The notes beneath the pieces are model-generated. The model did not search any database and was not told where the DNA came from. It saw only the letters and a program-made list of their open reading frames with translations. This document shows positions 40,501 to 47,867 of a stretch of DNA of 64,000 nt, in pieces (position 1 is the first letter of the stretch; each line of letters opens with the position of its first letter). Origin of the DNA: Gordius sp. MW1. Its lineage: Eukaryota; Nematomorpha; Gordioida; Gordea; Gordiidae. The position numbers and the translations under genes are program-made. Location: assembly GCA_964036665.1 (NCBI GenBank), contig OZ038531.1, positions 4,588,001 to 4,652,000 of the forward strand. Reading direction: 5' to 3'.

Positions 40501-43500
40501 ATTTTACAAGATTGCCTTTTCAGATTTCATACCCACTCATTAATTTCGTCGCTACTCCATAAAGTAAGGTCGCAATAATTACTATTATAACAGCTAGCGA
40601 TAATAATAACGACCTCCAAAAACGGTCCTTAAAATTATACACCCGACAGAGGGAGGCAAGTATAAATAGTTTGTTTATCAACTTAATAACATCGACCACT
40701 TCATAAACTCAACATATTTGGGGTCTCTCGGACCCCAAGAGGCATTAGTAATCGTTTCATTCTATACACTTACCGAAGCATTTTCGCCTTCCTCCTCGAC
40801 AGCCCCGTTCAAATCGTCCCCTCCTTCACGATCGGGATCGTCTGAGCGGGAAGATGAACGAGAACCACTGCCCATCCTCCCTCCTTCCTCTCCAGCCCTG
40901 GCGATTCCATCGTCAACTATGTCGGTATCGGCATCGGCGTCAGCGTAGTTTTGGTCCACGTCCGTTTCGACGACCAAACTGCCAGCACCTTCGGGGTCAA
41001 GGGGCCGCGAAGGGTCTTTACCCAACTCGGCACCGGAATCGCTAAAACGAAGGCAAAAATAGCAGAATTGTAGCTCTGCATTAAGAAATAGCAAGTTGGA
41101 CAGGACAACACAGACGAGACAGAGATTTTTAGTAGAAGGCATGTTCAAAATTGCATAGCTAAAATTGTTAAATATAATGTTGCGAACTAATAAAAATTCC
41201 GATTACAAACAAGTTGGACAGGACAAGACGAGGCAGACATTTTTAGTCTAAAATAAACCCCCCCCCTTAATTGCATAGCTATTAATTATATTAAAATGTC
41301 GCTACGAACTAAGAAAAAATTCCGATTACAAAGAAGTTGGACAGGACAAGACAGACAAGACAGAGATTTTTAGAATGTCCGCCAATAAATTATGGTGAAA
41401 TATTGCTAAGAACTAAATCAAAAGTGCGAATAAAGCCTAAAAACCACTTGAAATAACTGATTTAGGGGAACAAATATGGTAATGCTCCGTACTGAACTTA
41501 ACTCGCAGGTGCGTATAGCCAGAAGTATCTCGAGTTAGGGAAGGGTAATATGAAAAAACTAACGCAACGAAGAGCGTGCCAATCAATTTTTTTTGGAACA
41601 TGATTATAGATGTGCATATGTTTGTTGTCAAGTCAAAGAATACTAAACTAGGTTATCGGGAAATAATAATTATCATTAGTACCTATTGATTGCTATGCAA
41701 TCTATGGGCACCTATTTGATTGTCCTGTCCTGTCATGTCCTGTCCAACTTGGCTTTTTAATTTAATCGCTATGGAAACTTATACGGGTTTTTAATTACTG
41801 TGGAACCTTATACTTGTGTAAAAGACTTTTATTCTGCTTTCGCATATAGACTAGCTAATGACCGCTAGTTGGCTTTAATTTTTTCGGCATCGCCCGAGCC
41901 CAAACTCCATTTTGTATTTACTTTAGAACGTTAGATATAATAACAAAAGGTTTCGAAAAATTATTAATTATCATACAACGGAGTAACAAAGATTACAACT
42001 ATTTACTATAAAGCATCAAATTCAATATATTAGCTTTTCAAAAATAACTTCAAAATATCACATTCCGCTACTGATAAATCCCATTTTTAAGCGAAAGGAT
42101 AAAAATAATAAGTTTCGCAATCATGCGTTGAAAGCAACAACCTAGACAAATTGTCATAATAAATTCTCGAGGCAGTATATATAAATAGTAATCAACCAGA
42201 ATTTTGGACTCTAATCGGATCATTAGATATAGCCAGTTTCGCAATTATGGGTTATATAGCAACAACCTCGAACAGTTGCCAAAGAAATTCGCGAAAGCAA
42301 AATAAAAGCCCTTTACAGAAGCATAGGTCCACAACCATTGAAAACCCGTAGAAGTTTCCACAACAATTATTAAAAAAATGTACAAGTTGGACAGGACGGA
42401 CGGACGGGACGGACAACCAAAAACGAGCCCATAAATTGCATAGCAGGTAAAAAAAGGTACCTGTGATCTATGGGTGCAGTGGGGTAGTATGGGCCTCCTT
42501 CATTGTAGAGTGGAATATGAGGGGGACTATCTTGGGCGAGAGTCGACAAGGAAAAGCGCGTCCTTTTTTTCAAAACTCCGTTCAAAGGGGTGGTCGTACT
42601 CGATTCGATGGGGTCGATCGGGTTAGCGAGATTGAACTAAATGAAGGGGAAAGTCCCAATTATTTTATAAATATAGATAAACTAATGTTGTAAAAAGGGC
42701 GTTTTGTTTGGTCGGTGGTTTTAGTCGACTAAACATAGGCAAACCAACGATTTTTGGTCTGTGCATTTCTTAGTCGACCACTAGGCTTAGTCGATACTTG
42801 AAAACCAGGCCAGAGAGCAAAGGTAGACCAAACAAAACCCAGCCGTTTTTACAACACTAATTGCACTAATCGGGACGTAATACCTCTCGTTCGGTCATAA
42901 TGCTGGGTGAAAAGCCATCACCGTAGCAGGGCCATTGCAATCCATACAACTCGTCGGAGGTCCAAGTATGGGGAACAGCGGAGCTTTGCACCTCGGTCTG
43001 ATCTACCTCGAGTGGCAAAACTATCAATTCCAAAATATTGGAACGTTCATCATTGTTACCATCGCTTATAGAAACATCTCTTTTCATAGGGTGTGGGGGT
43101 GACAGGAGTCCACTTAATTTACGGAAGGGGGGCAATGCCCCATTACCCAGCTCTGAGCCCTTATAATTGGGACTCCCTAGGAGATGACCATTAGATGGCC
43201 CGTTGGTATTGTTGTTGAAAGGAGTGGTAATGTTGTTTTGGAAGGGGGAAGAATGGCCTAGCCGTTTCCGAAGACTGCTGGGAGTAGCGTTGGGTGTTAT
43301 GAGTTTGGCGTTCAAATTTTTCAACTTTTCAGCCAGCCCAGCGCCCGTGGTTAATGGGCTTTGATCGATCTTTTGTAGCCGTGGAGTCTGGGGCGAACCT
43401 TGGATTGATATATGTATATAGAAGTTATCGCGTTACATAATTTATTTATATATGATAACTTCATGGGCGTAGCCAGGGGGGGGGGCAGAGAGGGGCGGCT

Positions 43501-46210
43501 GCCGCTTCTAAATTCGAAAAATTGGTCAAATTTATCAAATTATGGCTAAAATTTAAAAAAATGTTTATTCTGCCTAATTCCAACGCTGTGCATGGATAAC
43601 TATAAATCATCTTAATCTTATTTTAAATTTAAACTTGTATTAATTTTTATACTTAGAGCTGTGTCACGAAGCCTTACATTATGAGCATTATAACAGTCAT
43701 AAAAAGGTTTAAATGAGCAGACTTTACATATTTGGGTTATTAGGTATAAAAGTAGTATTAATTTGAGTAAGGAGGAAGTATGGGGGCAAAAAAACAATTT
43801 CCTTAATTGTATCATCATTATATATAAAAAAATTTAATTATGTTACCCCATTAACAATACAGTGCTTAGGTGTTAAATCTTTGTAAGCTTTTATTGTATA
43901 TAATGGTAATGTTTATAATATTTAAGTTGCAATTTGTACAATTCTTAATGAGGACTTTAAACGAATCTTAAATTATAAATTGTTAAATTTAAAGGTTTTT
44001 TAAAGTATAAAAACAGGGGAAAAAAATGGAAATGCAGAGTAATCAGCTTGATGGAAGATTAAATTTTACTTGTGACAAAACTTAAAGGTGTTGAAATTCA
44101 GGATTATACAGATGTAGAAAGGGTATAAATCTTATACAAATGACTTTTTAACTAGTTTGTAAAAACGGCTGGGTTCTGTTTGGTCAACCTTTGGTTCAAC
44201 TAGGACTAATGGCCAACTCTAGTCTGTATTACAAATTTCGACTAAGCCAAGAGATGAACTAAGAAAAACAGACCAAAAAATTCATGGTCTGTTTATGTTT
44301 GGTCAACTAAAACCAAAGACTGTCCAAACAACACTACTTTCAGCACATATGAGTTTTTATTTATGCCATGGTTTTTAACGTATATTTTAAATAATAAAAT
44401 ACTTTTGGGAGATGCTACCACTGGATCTATTTCCATTGGGGGTAATGAATCTAACATAAGGAGTAGGGTTTGCAATTGCTCCTCGTTAGTACTGTCAAAA
44501 TAGGCAGCACTCAGTTTACAAAATGATATCAAATTTGACAAATCCTTCATTGGTATAATTATGTAGGGAGAATATCTCTTTTGAGTACTAAAATGTCCTT
44601 TATTAACCAAAGAATTTGGGTATTTAACGTCATTGTCCACATGAGCATTTGTTGTGGCTTCATGTGCCATGTGAATGAAATATGAATTAAAGTTGGATAT
44701 CACTTTGTTGAAAAAGTCGTGATGAGATGGATTAGCCACAAACAAAGTGCTAGTAATCAAATCATTTTTTCCGTTTAAATTGCATTGACAATGATCTAAT
44801 ATGTCCTAAGAAAATAAAGTGTAAATTAATCATAAATAGAGATAGTTTTGTTAAAACAGCTGGGTTTTGTTTGGTCAACCTTTTCTGTTTTTTAAATTGC
44901 AACTAAGCATGGGGATTGACTAAGACAAACAGACCAGAAAACTTTTGGTTTGTTTATGTTTAATCAACTAAAACCAAAGGTCAACCAAACAAAATCTAGC
45001 CATTTTTAAAACACTAATTAAACAATAAGAGCCATTTACCTTGATTATGCAAAATATTTTTGTCAAAAAAATTCTTTGTCCAAATGATATAGATGTAATA
45101 TCTAATGTATTCAGCAAATTATATTTTTCAGGGTATATGAGGATATCTTTTATTACAAGTTCAAATAGATCTCTATGCATGCCAGCAACTAATGTCAACA
45201 AATAATCAGAACCAATTTCTTTATTAAGTGATTTTTCAACCAAAAGTATTGTATTTTTTAGAATACACCTTATTTTGTATGGTAACAAGATACTTTTCTT
45301 CCCCAAACGTTTGGTAAAGTCTGATATTAAATATTTAATGTTGGAAGTTAAATAGGAATCCAGTTCAGTAGGCATTATTTGAGAGTCTACTTCAAGATTT
45401 GGTAGTAAATGGTGGAAGCCTGTTTCAAAAGTGTAGAGCAAATTTATTACAAATTCCCTTATATAAGAATCTTGCAAAAAACTTTTAAATTCTTTGGAAT
45501 TATTGGATATTAAGAGTACAATTACATAATTTAATAGTTCATCCACAAAATATTTGTGAGCAGCTTCAACAGTTTGATTATATGCTTTATTTTCAAATTT
45601 TTTATCAAAAATATGTATAAAGATGTTAAGTAATAGGTCATTTCCAAATTTTTGCTGTGTTCTGATAGAGATTTTAGATGATATTATAGATATAATGGCA
45701 AACAATGCATCTAACACTTGAAAGCAAAGAGTGGCATCTGCTGTGTACCCAGCTAATATGATTTGGGCTAATAATTTTGGTTTATCATATAAACTTAATA
45801 CAAATTTTGAAAATTTTCTTAAATCTTTCTCAGTGTATTTTTGTCTGTATAGTTTAGTTGAGGATTTATAATGGAAAATCTGTAATTGAACTGGTATATT
45901 ATAAAACAATGAGAGTGAAGGGATAGAACAATGTTGATACAAATAGCCTGGCAATGTTTCAGAATAGTCTAAGCCTTCTGTATATAGCTGATTTTTTTCA
46001 GTTTTGCTTTTCTCAAAGAAATTTTGATTAAGTTTGATGTGTTGTTTAATTATAAACAATAGATCCAATCTATTACAATTGTTAAATAATTAATGAAAAG
46101 TTAACTTACTCTAAGGTTTCATAATTAGTCTGGCTTTTAATGGCAAAAAGGTCAGCCTTTTCCGTATTTATACAAAAAAGGTTTTTAGAAATATCTAATA
46201 TTTCATTCAT
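20066..46210 (-). CDS. GAPVD1: GAPVD1 (Gapex-5/RME-6): RasGAP-like plus VPS9 Rab5 exchange factor, 22 exons
   Basis: Endocytic Rab5 activator. Exons in transcript order: 46210-46110, 46069-45040, 44805-44403, 43398-42884, 42636-42461, 41041-40774, 39529-39247, 37957-37889, 36914-36778, 35484-35316, 34982-34835, 34767-34623, 34039-33869, 33019-32701, 31763-31593, 31229-31108, 30081-29906, 25587-25453, 24953-24830, 23239-23153, 22199-21993, 20482-20066. All 21 joins use GT-AG and agree in phase, giving 1790 codons and TGA (human 1478). Recognised blocks: DLSNLISFCKLS with LDSLPP; SPQTPRL; ISETWSTEVLASD; SESAWSTEAHAASEYE; ILSNFDPLA; then the VPS9 blocks. The human basic PWWRKRF region was not found. 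The exon 20 donor (23153) is the least certain. Intron 1 is only 40 nt. A 13-kb transposon lies 65 bp upstream of the ATG. Confidence 0.92.
20510..21213. mobile_element. Non-autonomous P-superfamily element in GAPVD1 intron 21
   Basis: 704 bp. Left end CATTGACTAAT; right end is its inverse. Flanks ATTTTATT (20502-20509) and GTTTTATT (21214-21221) are a 7/8 target duplication. The right-end 43 bp (CATTGACTAATAATGCATTA then GACTGGCGAACAGCTGATAA, read inward) closely match the end of the 13-kb P element at 46284-59525. An inner inverted pair CAGCTGTTTGCCAGT / ACTGGCGAACAGCT sits at 20930-20985. No coding capacity. It begins 20 nt from the exon 22 acceptor. Confidence 0.85.
21345..21465. repeat. 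GGGCGGGC-type repeat, inverted copy
   Basis: GGCCGGGTCC ... TTGCCCGCCCGAACCCTTAT ... CCGCCCGGCCAAGCC, reverse of the 15095-15500 block. In GAPVD1 intron 21. Confidence 0.5.
22520..22846. mobile_element. Family C MITE, intact ends, TA target duplication
   Basis: TGGGCCTGTCTTAATATCGG at the left and its near-perfect inverse CCGATATTAAGATAAGCCCA at the right, flanked by TA on both sides (22518-22519, 22847-22848). TA duplications fit a Tc1/mariner-type non-autonomous element. In GAPVD1 intron 20. Confidence 0.85.
23653..24229. mobile_element. Family B MITE split by a nested family C MITE
   Basis: Outer ends TAGTGTTGTAAAACCGGCTGG and CAGCCGTTGTTACAACACTA. At 23717-24076 a full family C element (GGGCTTGTCTTAATATCGG ... 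CCGATATTAAGACAAGCCC) interrupts the GTTTAACTAA/GACTAACG core, so C is younger than this B copy. Confidence 0.85.
24270..24425. mobile_element. Family A MITE, intact, 8-bp target duplication
   Basis: CATGGGCG, G-run, CAATAATAATTTAGGGAGG, C-run, GGCTACGCCCATG. Perfect TTAACAAA duplication at 24262-24269 and 24426-24433. GAPVD1 intron 19. Confidence 0.92.
25075..25395. repeat. Family D (SINE-like) element, with a partial second head
   Basis: GGACTCGGCCGGGGTCGACA, AGCCAACCAGCGGTCATTAG, then AAGTGGACAGGACAAGACGG and GAGCCCA. A related head (CTCAGGCTGGGGTCAGG) lies at 25075. Shared with copies at 31805, 41080-41915 and 42225. Compact size (about 200-230 bp) suggests a SINE or short non-autonomous element; no clear A/B box. 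Confidence 0.6.
25810..25986. repeat. GC-rich hairpin array, six GGGGGCTNCGCCCCC units
   Basis: Six palindromes of the form GGGGGCTTCGCCCCC / GGGGGCTCCGCCCCC / GGGGGCTACGCCCCC, spaced about 31-39 bp with AACCCCC or GACCCCC linkers, preceded by CGCCCTTCGGGCG. Only loop bases vary. An isolated GC island in AT-rich intron 17. Shorter relatives GGGGCGGAGCCC occur at 5695 and 6801. Confidence 0.92.
26390..26588. mobile_element. Composite of family B and family A fragments
   Basis: Contains the family B strings TGGGTTTTGCTTGGTCGACC next to G- and C-runs and a family A right end CTGGCTACGTCCATG (26573-26588). Order of insertion not resolved. Confidence 0.5.
26600..27740. other. AT-rich GAPVD1 intron 17 sequence
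   Basis: No exon recognised. GGAGAGATTAATGTTTATTA is directly repeated at 26757 and 26800; CCCCCTTTCCCTCCGTTAA is repeated at 27207 and 27245. Confidence 0.5.
27745..28055. repeat. Two-copy repeat with a GCAATAG-CTCCG-CTATTGC hairpin
   Basis: The perfect hairpin lies at 27783-27801 and 28003-28021. Each is followed by CTGTTACGA(A/C)CGCGCATCTA and preceded by ATCAGCGA-ATGCAATAG context; CCTGTTACGTCTGCGCATCT also stands at 27747. It leads into the satellite starting at 28150. Confidence 0.8.
28150..29400. repeat. Tandem satellite, monomer about 129 bp, with tRNA-like B boxes
   Basis: The marker CGGACGGCCAAAAAG recurs near 28311, 28537, 28666, 28794, 28925, 29096 and 29226, mostly 128-131 bp apart. 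Each monomer has TGGTCAGTAGCCAGCGGA, ATTATCAATGGTAGTAACAG and an A-rich AGTCAAAAAAAACGGGAAAA. The first 230 bp are a variant with CACTACCAACAGATACTC. Two later monomers carry GGGATTCGAACCC (28992-29004, 29292-29304), the inverse of a tRNA T-arm/B box. Long open frames here follow from the repeat and are not genes. Confidence 0.9.
29415..29780. other. Short AT-rich stretch with the TTGCATAGCAA palindrome
   Basis: GAGCCCATAAATTGCATAGC AATTAAAAC begins at 29419, the terminal motif of family D. Nothing else recognised. Confidence 0.5.
29782..29893. mobile_element. Family A MITE, left end missing
   Basis: GGGGGGCAATAATGATTTAG, AAATGATC, GCTACGCCCAT. Ends 13 bp from the exon 17 donor of GAPVD1. 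Confidence 0.8.
29906..43398 (-). CDS. GAPVD1: GAPVD1 exons 4-17: low-complexity central linker
   Basis: Fourteen mostly short exons encode a Ser/Asn/Asp-rich linker. Landmarks matching human GAPVD1 in order: SPQTPRL and SPSIMTEREV (exon 4), KKRTRFSLSTL (exon 5), a long Asp/Glu-rich stretch with NYADADADTDIVDD (exon 6), ISETWSTEVLASD (exon 8), SESAWSTEAHAASEYE (exon 9), NSMSPDPSMA (exon 11), MDSILSNFDPLA (exon 12). Exons 13-17 have no clear counterpart but keep frame and phase; exon 17 is helical (AQELLGAIDAEMDRRMLYGD). The repeated SE-x-WS-x-E motif is diagnostic of this family. Introns hold at least 15 mobile-element copies. Confidence 0.85.
30476..30640. mobile_element. Family B hAT-like MITE, GAPVD1 intron 16
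   Basis: TAGTGTTGCAAAAACGGCTTGG and GCCGTTTTTACAACACTA ends; inner GTCGACTAA repeats. Confidence 0.85.
30933..31077. mobile_element. Family B MITE, shortened, GAPVD1 intron 16
   Basis: AATGTTGTATGTAACAGCGG and GCAGCCGTTTTTCCAACACT ends; part of the interior is absent. Ends 31 bp from exon 16. Confidence 0.8.
31331..31496. mobile_element. Family A MITE, GAPVD1 intron 15
   Basis: CATGGGCGTAGGCAG, G-run, core, CCCTCCCTAAATCATAGTTG, CTGGCTCTACGCCCGTG. Confidence 0.85.
31805..32030. repeat. Family D (SINE-like) element with TTGCATAGC end
   Basis: GGGCTCGGGCGAGGTCGAAA, AGCCAATCGGTGGTCATTCG, CTTTTACAGAAGGATAAGAC, AAGTTGGACAGGACGGACAA, ACGAGCCGATAAATGCATAG C. One of the fullest copies. A GT microsatellite and a LINE tail follow at once. 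Confidence 0.7.
32140..32400 (+). pseudogene. RTE-type LINE reverse transcriptase, C-terminal tail fragment
   Basis: Translation NRLRCCGHIFRRERNDVNRE then, after a one-base frame change near GGGAAAATAG, ERGRPRVTWKGQVDKVM and DMALTRSRGKKLIKTNPTAV, stop, then AAGAATAAGAAGAAGATAA tail. This is the conserved end of RTE-clade RT ORFs. 5'-truncated, as usual. It sits in GAPVD1 intron 14, opposite to the gene, and is nearly the same as the minus-strand tail at 5764-6000. Confidence 0.8.
34267..34510. mobile_element. Family B MITE, diverged right half
   Basis: GAGTGTTGTAAAAAGATCTA left end, GTCGACTCTAGT core, then unrelated AT sequence before CATATTACAACACTAC. Probably interrupted or rearranged. GAPVD1 intron 12. 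Confidence 0.65.
35098..35267. mobile_element. Family A MITE, left end degenerate
   Basis: ATGGGGGAGCCAGTATTGGG, G-runs, core, then TTGGCTACGCCCATG. GAPVD1 intron 10, 50 bp from exon 10. Confidence 0.85.
35540..35720. mobile_element. Family B hAT-like MITE, GAPVD1 intron 9
   Basis: ACAAAAACGAAAACGGCTGG left (terminal bases lost) and CCGGCCGTTTTTACAACACT right. Lies 55 bp from the exon 10 acceptor. Confidence 0.8.
35927..36084. mobile_element. Family A MITE, 7/8 target duplication
   Basis: CATGGGCGTAGCCAG to CTGGCTACGCCCATG. Flanks TGGAAGTG and TGAAAGTG differ at one base. GAPVD1 intron 9. Confidence 0.9.
37022..37197. mobile_element. Family A MITE, GAPVD1 intron 8
   Basis: GGCGTGGGCTTAGCC start, C-run core, TGCTGGCTACGCCCATG end. 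A second copy follows 115 bp later. Confidence 0.8.
37313..37462. mobile_element. Family A MITE, GAPVD1 intron 8
   Basis: CATGGGCTTAGCCAGGGGG start, AATATAATTATGGTTAAAAT core, GCTACGCCCATG end. Confidence 0.8.
38088..38291. mobile_element. Family B hAT-like MITE with perfect 8-bp target duplication
   Basis: TAGTGTTGTAAAAACGGCTG and CAGCCGTTTTTACAACATTA. Duplication CTTATAAG at 38080-38087 and 38292-38299. Best-preserved copy; it sets the family ends. Length, ends and 8-bp duplication fit the hAT superfamily. GAPVD1 intron 7. Confidence 0.93.
38536..38745. mobile_element. Family B hAT-like MITE, GAPVD1 intron 7
   Basis: TAGTCTTGTAAAAACGGCTG left, CCAGCCGTTGTTACAACACT right. Confidence 0.85.
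39530..40773. other. GAPVD1 intron 6
   Basis: About 1.2 kb of AT-rich sequence; no exon and no member of the repeat families described here recognised. Confidence 0.5.
41080..41395. repeat. Three short family D copies in tandem-like order
   Basis: CAAGTTGGACAGGACAA-type heads at 41090, 41210 and 41333, each followed by GACAGAGATTTTTAG-like sequence; two end in TTGCATAGCTA. About 120-bp spacing. GAPVD1 intron 5. Confidence 0.75.
41685..41915. repeat. Family D element, reverse orientation
   Basis: GATTGCTATGCAATCTATGG G, GTCCTGTCCTGTCATGTCCT, ACTAGCTAATGACCGCTAGT, CATCGCCCGAGCCCAAAC: the full element in reverse. Confidence 0.75.
42225..42450. repeat. Family D element next to GAPVD1 exon 5
   Basis: CCTTTACAGAAGCATAGGTC, AAGTTGGACAGGACGGACGG (GGAC expansion), GAGCCCATAAATTGCATAGC A. 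It ends about 10 bp from the exon 5 donor. Confidence 0.75.
42684..42859. mobile_element. Family B hAT-like MITE, GAPVD1 intron 4
   Basis: ATGTTGTAAAAAGGGCG left and CAGCCGTTTTTACAACACTA right; it ends 25 bp from exon 4. Confidence 0.8.
43462..43594. mobile_element. Family A MITE, degenerate right end, 7/8 target duplication
   Basis: CATGGGCGTAGCCAGG start; right end reduced to GCTGTGCATG. Flanks GATAACTT and GATAACTA. GAPVD1 intron 3. Confidence 0.8.
44152..44338. mobile_element. Family B hAT-like MITE, GAPVD1 intron 3
   Basis: GTTTGTAAAAACGGCTGGG left; the right end is shortened to CCAAACAACACTAC. Inner GTCAAC has replaced GTCGAC at several sites, as in the next copy. Confidence 0.75.
44403..46210 (-). 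CDS. GAPVD1: GAPVD1 exons 1-3: N-terminal RasGAP-like region
   Basis: 511 codons. Starts MNEILDISKNLF (human GAPVD1 starts with a similar short helix before the GAP domain). Exon 2 (343 codons) is strikingly AT-rich and Asn/Ile/Lys-rich. Its KYLISDFTKRLGKK ... LLPYKIRCILKNT block matches the human KFIGYLKQ ... FPHSLRWIVSQM segment, the family's counterpart of the RasGAP FLR motif. Exon 3 carries IPMKDLSNLISFCK and LLLMLDSLPP (human QLITLVNFMKS, LDNLLANLPP). A canonical arginine finger is not evident, as in other GAPVD1 proteins, so GAP activity cannot be inferred. Intron 2 (44806-45039) is almost all one family B MITE. Confidence 0.88.
44845..45016. mobile_element. Family B hAT-like MITE filling GAPVD1 intron 2
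   Basis: GTTTTGTTAAAACAGCTGGG left, CTAGCCATTTTTAAAACACT right. It takes up about 170 of the 234 bp of the intron. Confidence 0.8.
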
Positions 46211-46283
46211 TATTTTTTTTTAATTCACTAAGATTTATTTGGCGTCAATATGTGACATGAATAGTAACTGATTCAGATAGTGT

Positions 46284-46319
46284 CATAGACTAAGAATAAC
46301 ATAGACCGCTGATCAGCTG
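46284..46319 (+). repeat. Left terminal inverted repeat of the P element
   Basis: 36 bp beginning CATAGACTAAGAATAACATA. Positions 27 and 30 differ from the right end. The target duplication GATAGTGT lies just outside. Confidence 0.95.
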
Positions 46320-47867
46320 TTTCTAGCAATTTTGTATATTACAAGTGAAAACTTTTGTATATTACAAGTGAAAAATAATGATGATTCTAATATATCGCGT
46401 AAAGGCAATGGGGACTACTGAAATCTATATCGAAATTAGTACACAGATGTTAATGCGGGATCAAAAGGGGTATCCGACCTAAATAAGATACGAACTTGCA
46501 ATTAAAGTATCTAGATAGAAGGGGGGAGGGGGTATGAGATACGCAAGTTTACAACTCTTGTGAATATAAGTACGGAGAGGGGGTGATCGATTATCAACGC
46601 GTGTGTATTGTATAGCAGCGCAGTGGGGGGTGGGGGGATTTGTATAGGAAGTTAGTATATGATAATTTCTATAGGGGGAGATGTTTGTATATGATAATTT
46701 CTATAGGGGAGGACACAACACCTTCCCCTTTACAAAGAAAAATATCTGTTGTAGTCTGGAAAGTGATTTTGTTTGATACTGGACGTTGAAAAGTGGTATG
46801 GTTTGATACTGGATGTGGGATGGTTTACAGATTATATGTGACCATCCCTTGGTTTAGATTGAGAGGAACGTTTTCACTAGGAAACGCATAGATAAGATAC
46901 TAATAGATCTGTGGGCTAAAGTTTTGATTTCTAGATGTTTTACTTTAAGGCTGAGGCATAGTTTATGTTGAGATTTTTTTTTGTATATTTTTCTGACTTC
47001 GTGTCTGAATTTTATAGATTTAATGTTTTCTTCAAATCATTGGGATTGGTTTATGAATATATCAATAATGTATATGGTTTTGAAGAATAGGGCCAGGGGT
47101 AGAGATATATGTAGACAAATAATTGCTATAATGAAATTAATGGGTTTTTATCAACCAGGTTTTGGTTTTGAAGTTACAATATTCAAATATATAATTATAG
47201 CAAAAATATGATCTGCCGAAAATGTTAGACAACTAAACACTATTCAGGATTTTCTGATTTTGGGAATTGGATATTTTTTATGTTTTTGTGTATTATCCAA
47301 TTACTATTCTTGCGATTGTTGATTTAAATTTGTTTATTCAATCAGAGCAGCCTGGTGTGCTAGCTGTAAAGGTGAGGTGGGAAATTTCAGTTTTGGAAGG
47401 TTTTGAGAGTAAGGATGTGCCAAAGTGGGGTTTGGGGACGTTAGTTCTAAAGATTACATCGATCTGTGATTCATATGCAGGGATAGGTCGTTCTTGGCAA
47501 CGAGGTTTCTTGATTCGAGCTGACTTCAAAAATAATAGGGGGGGGGTCTTTTTTTTTTTATTGGTAGAATTTTTTCATATGTTTGGAGGTGACAGGCCAA
47601 GATATTGTTATTGTTTCATTTTCATCGCCAAAATTCATATTGTATTCGTTGTCATAATGTGAGGTATTGAACGATCTGATTTACCATTTAGTAATGGCTT
47701 GGCAATCTTGGTTGAGGAGCGCACTCGCAATCGTCACGTGATTTGAATTTTGTCAAGTTTTTTCGAAAAGGTAGGAGTTTCGATGTACCAACTACAAAGT
47801 TAAAATAATAATTAAAATAGTACCCATACAATCTCAATTGTTCGTGTGCCTTTAACATACATACGTA

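Noticed and set aside
46981-47662. Plus-strand open frames repeated at 50607, 50911 and 52684
   Set aside because: They lie in the shared 3' region of the gypsy cluster, antisense to pol; their conservation only reflects the recent copying of that region.
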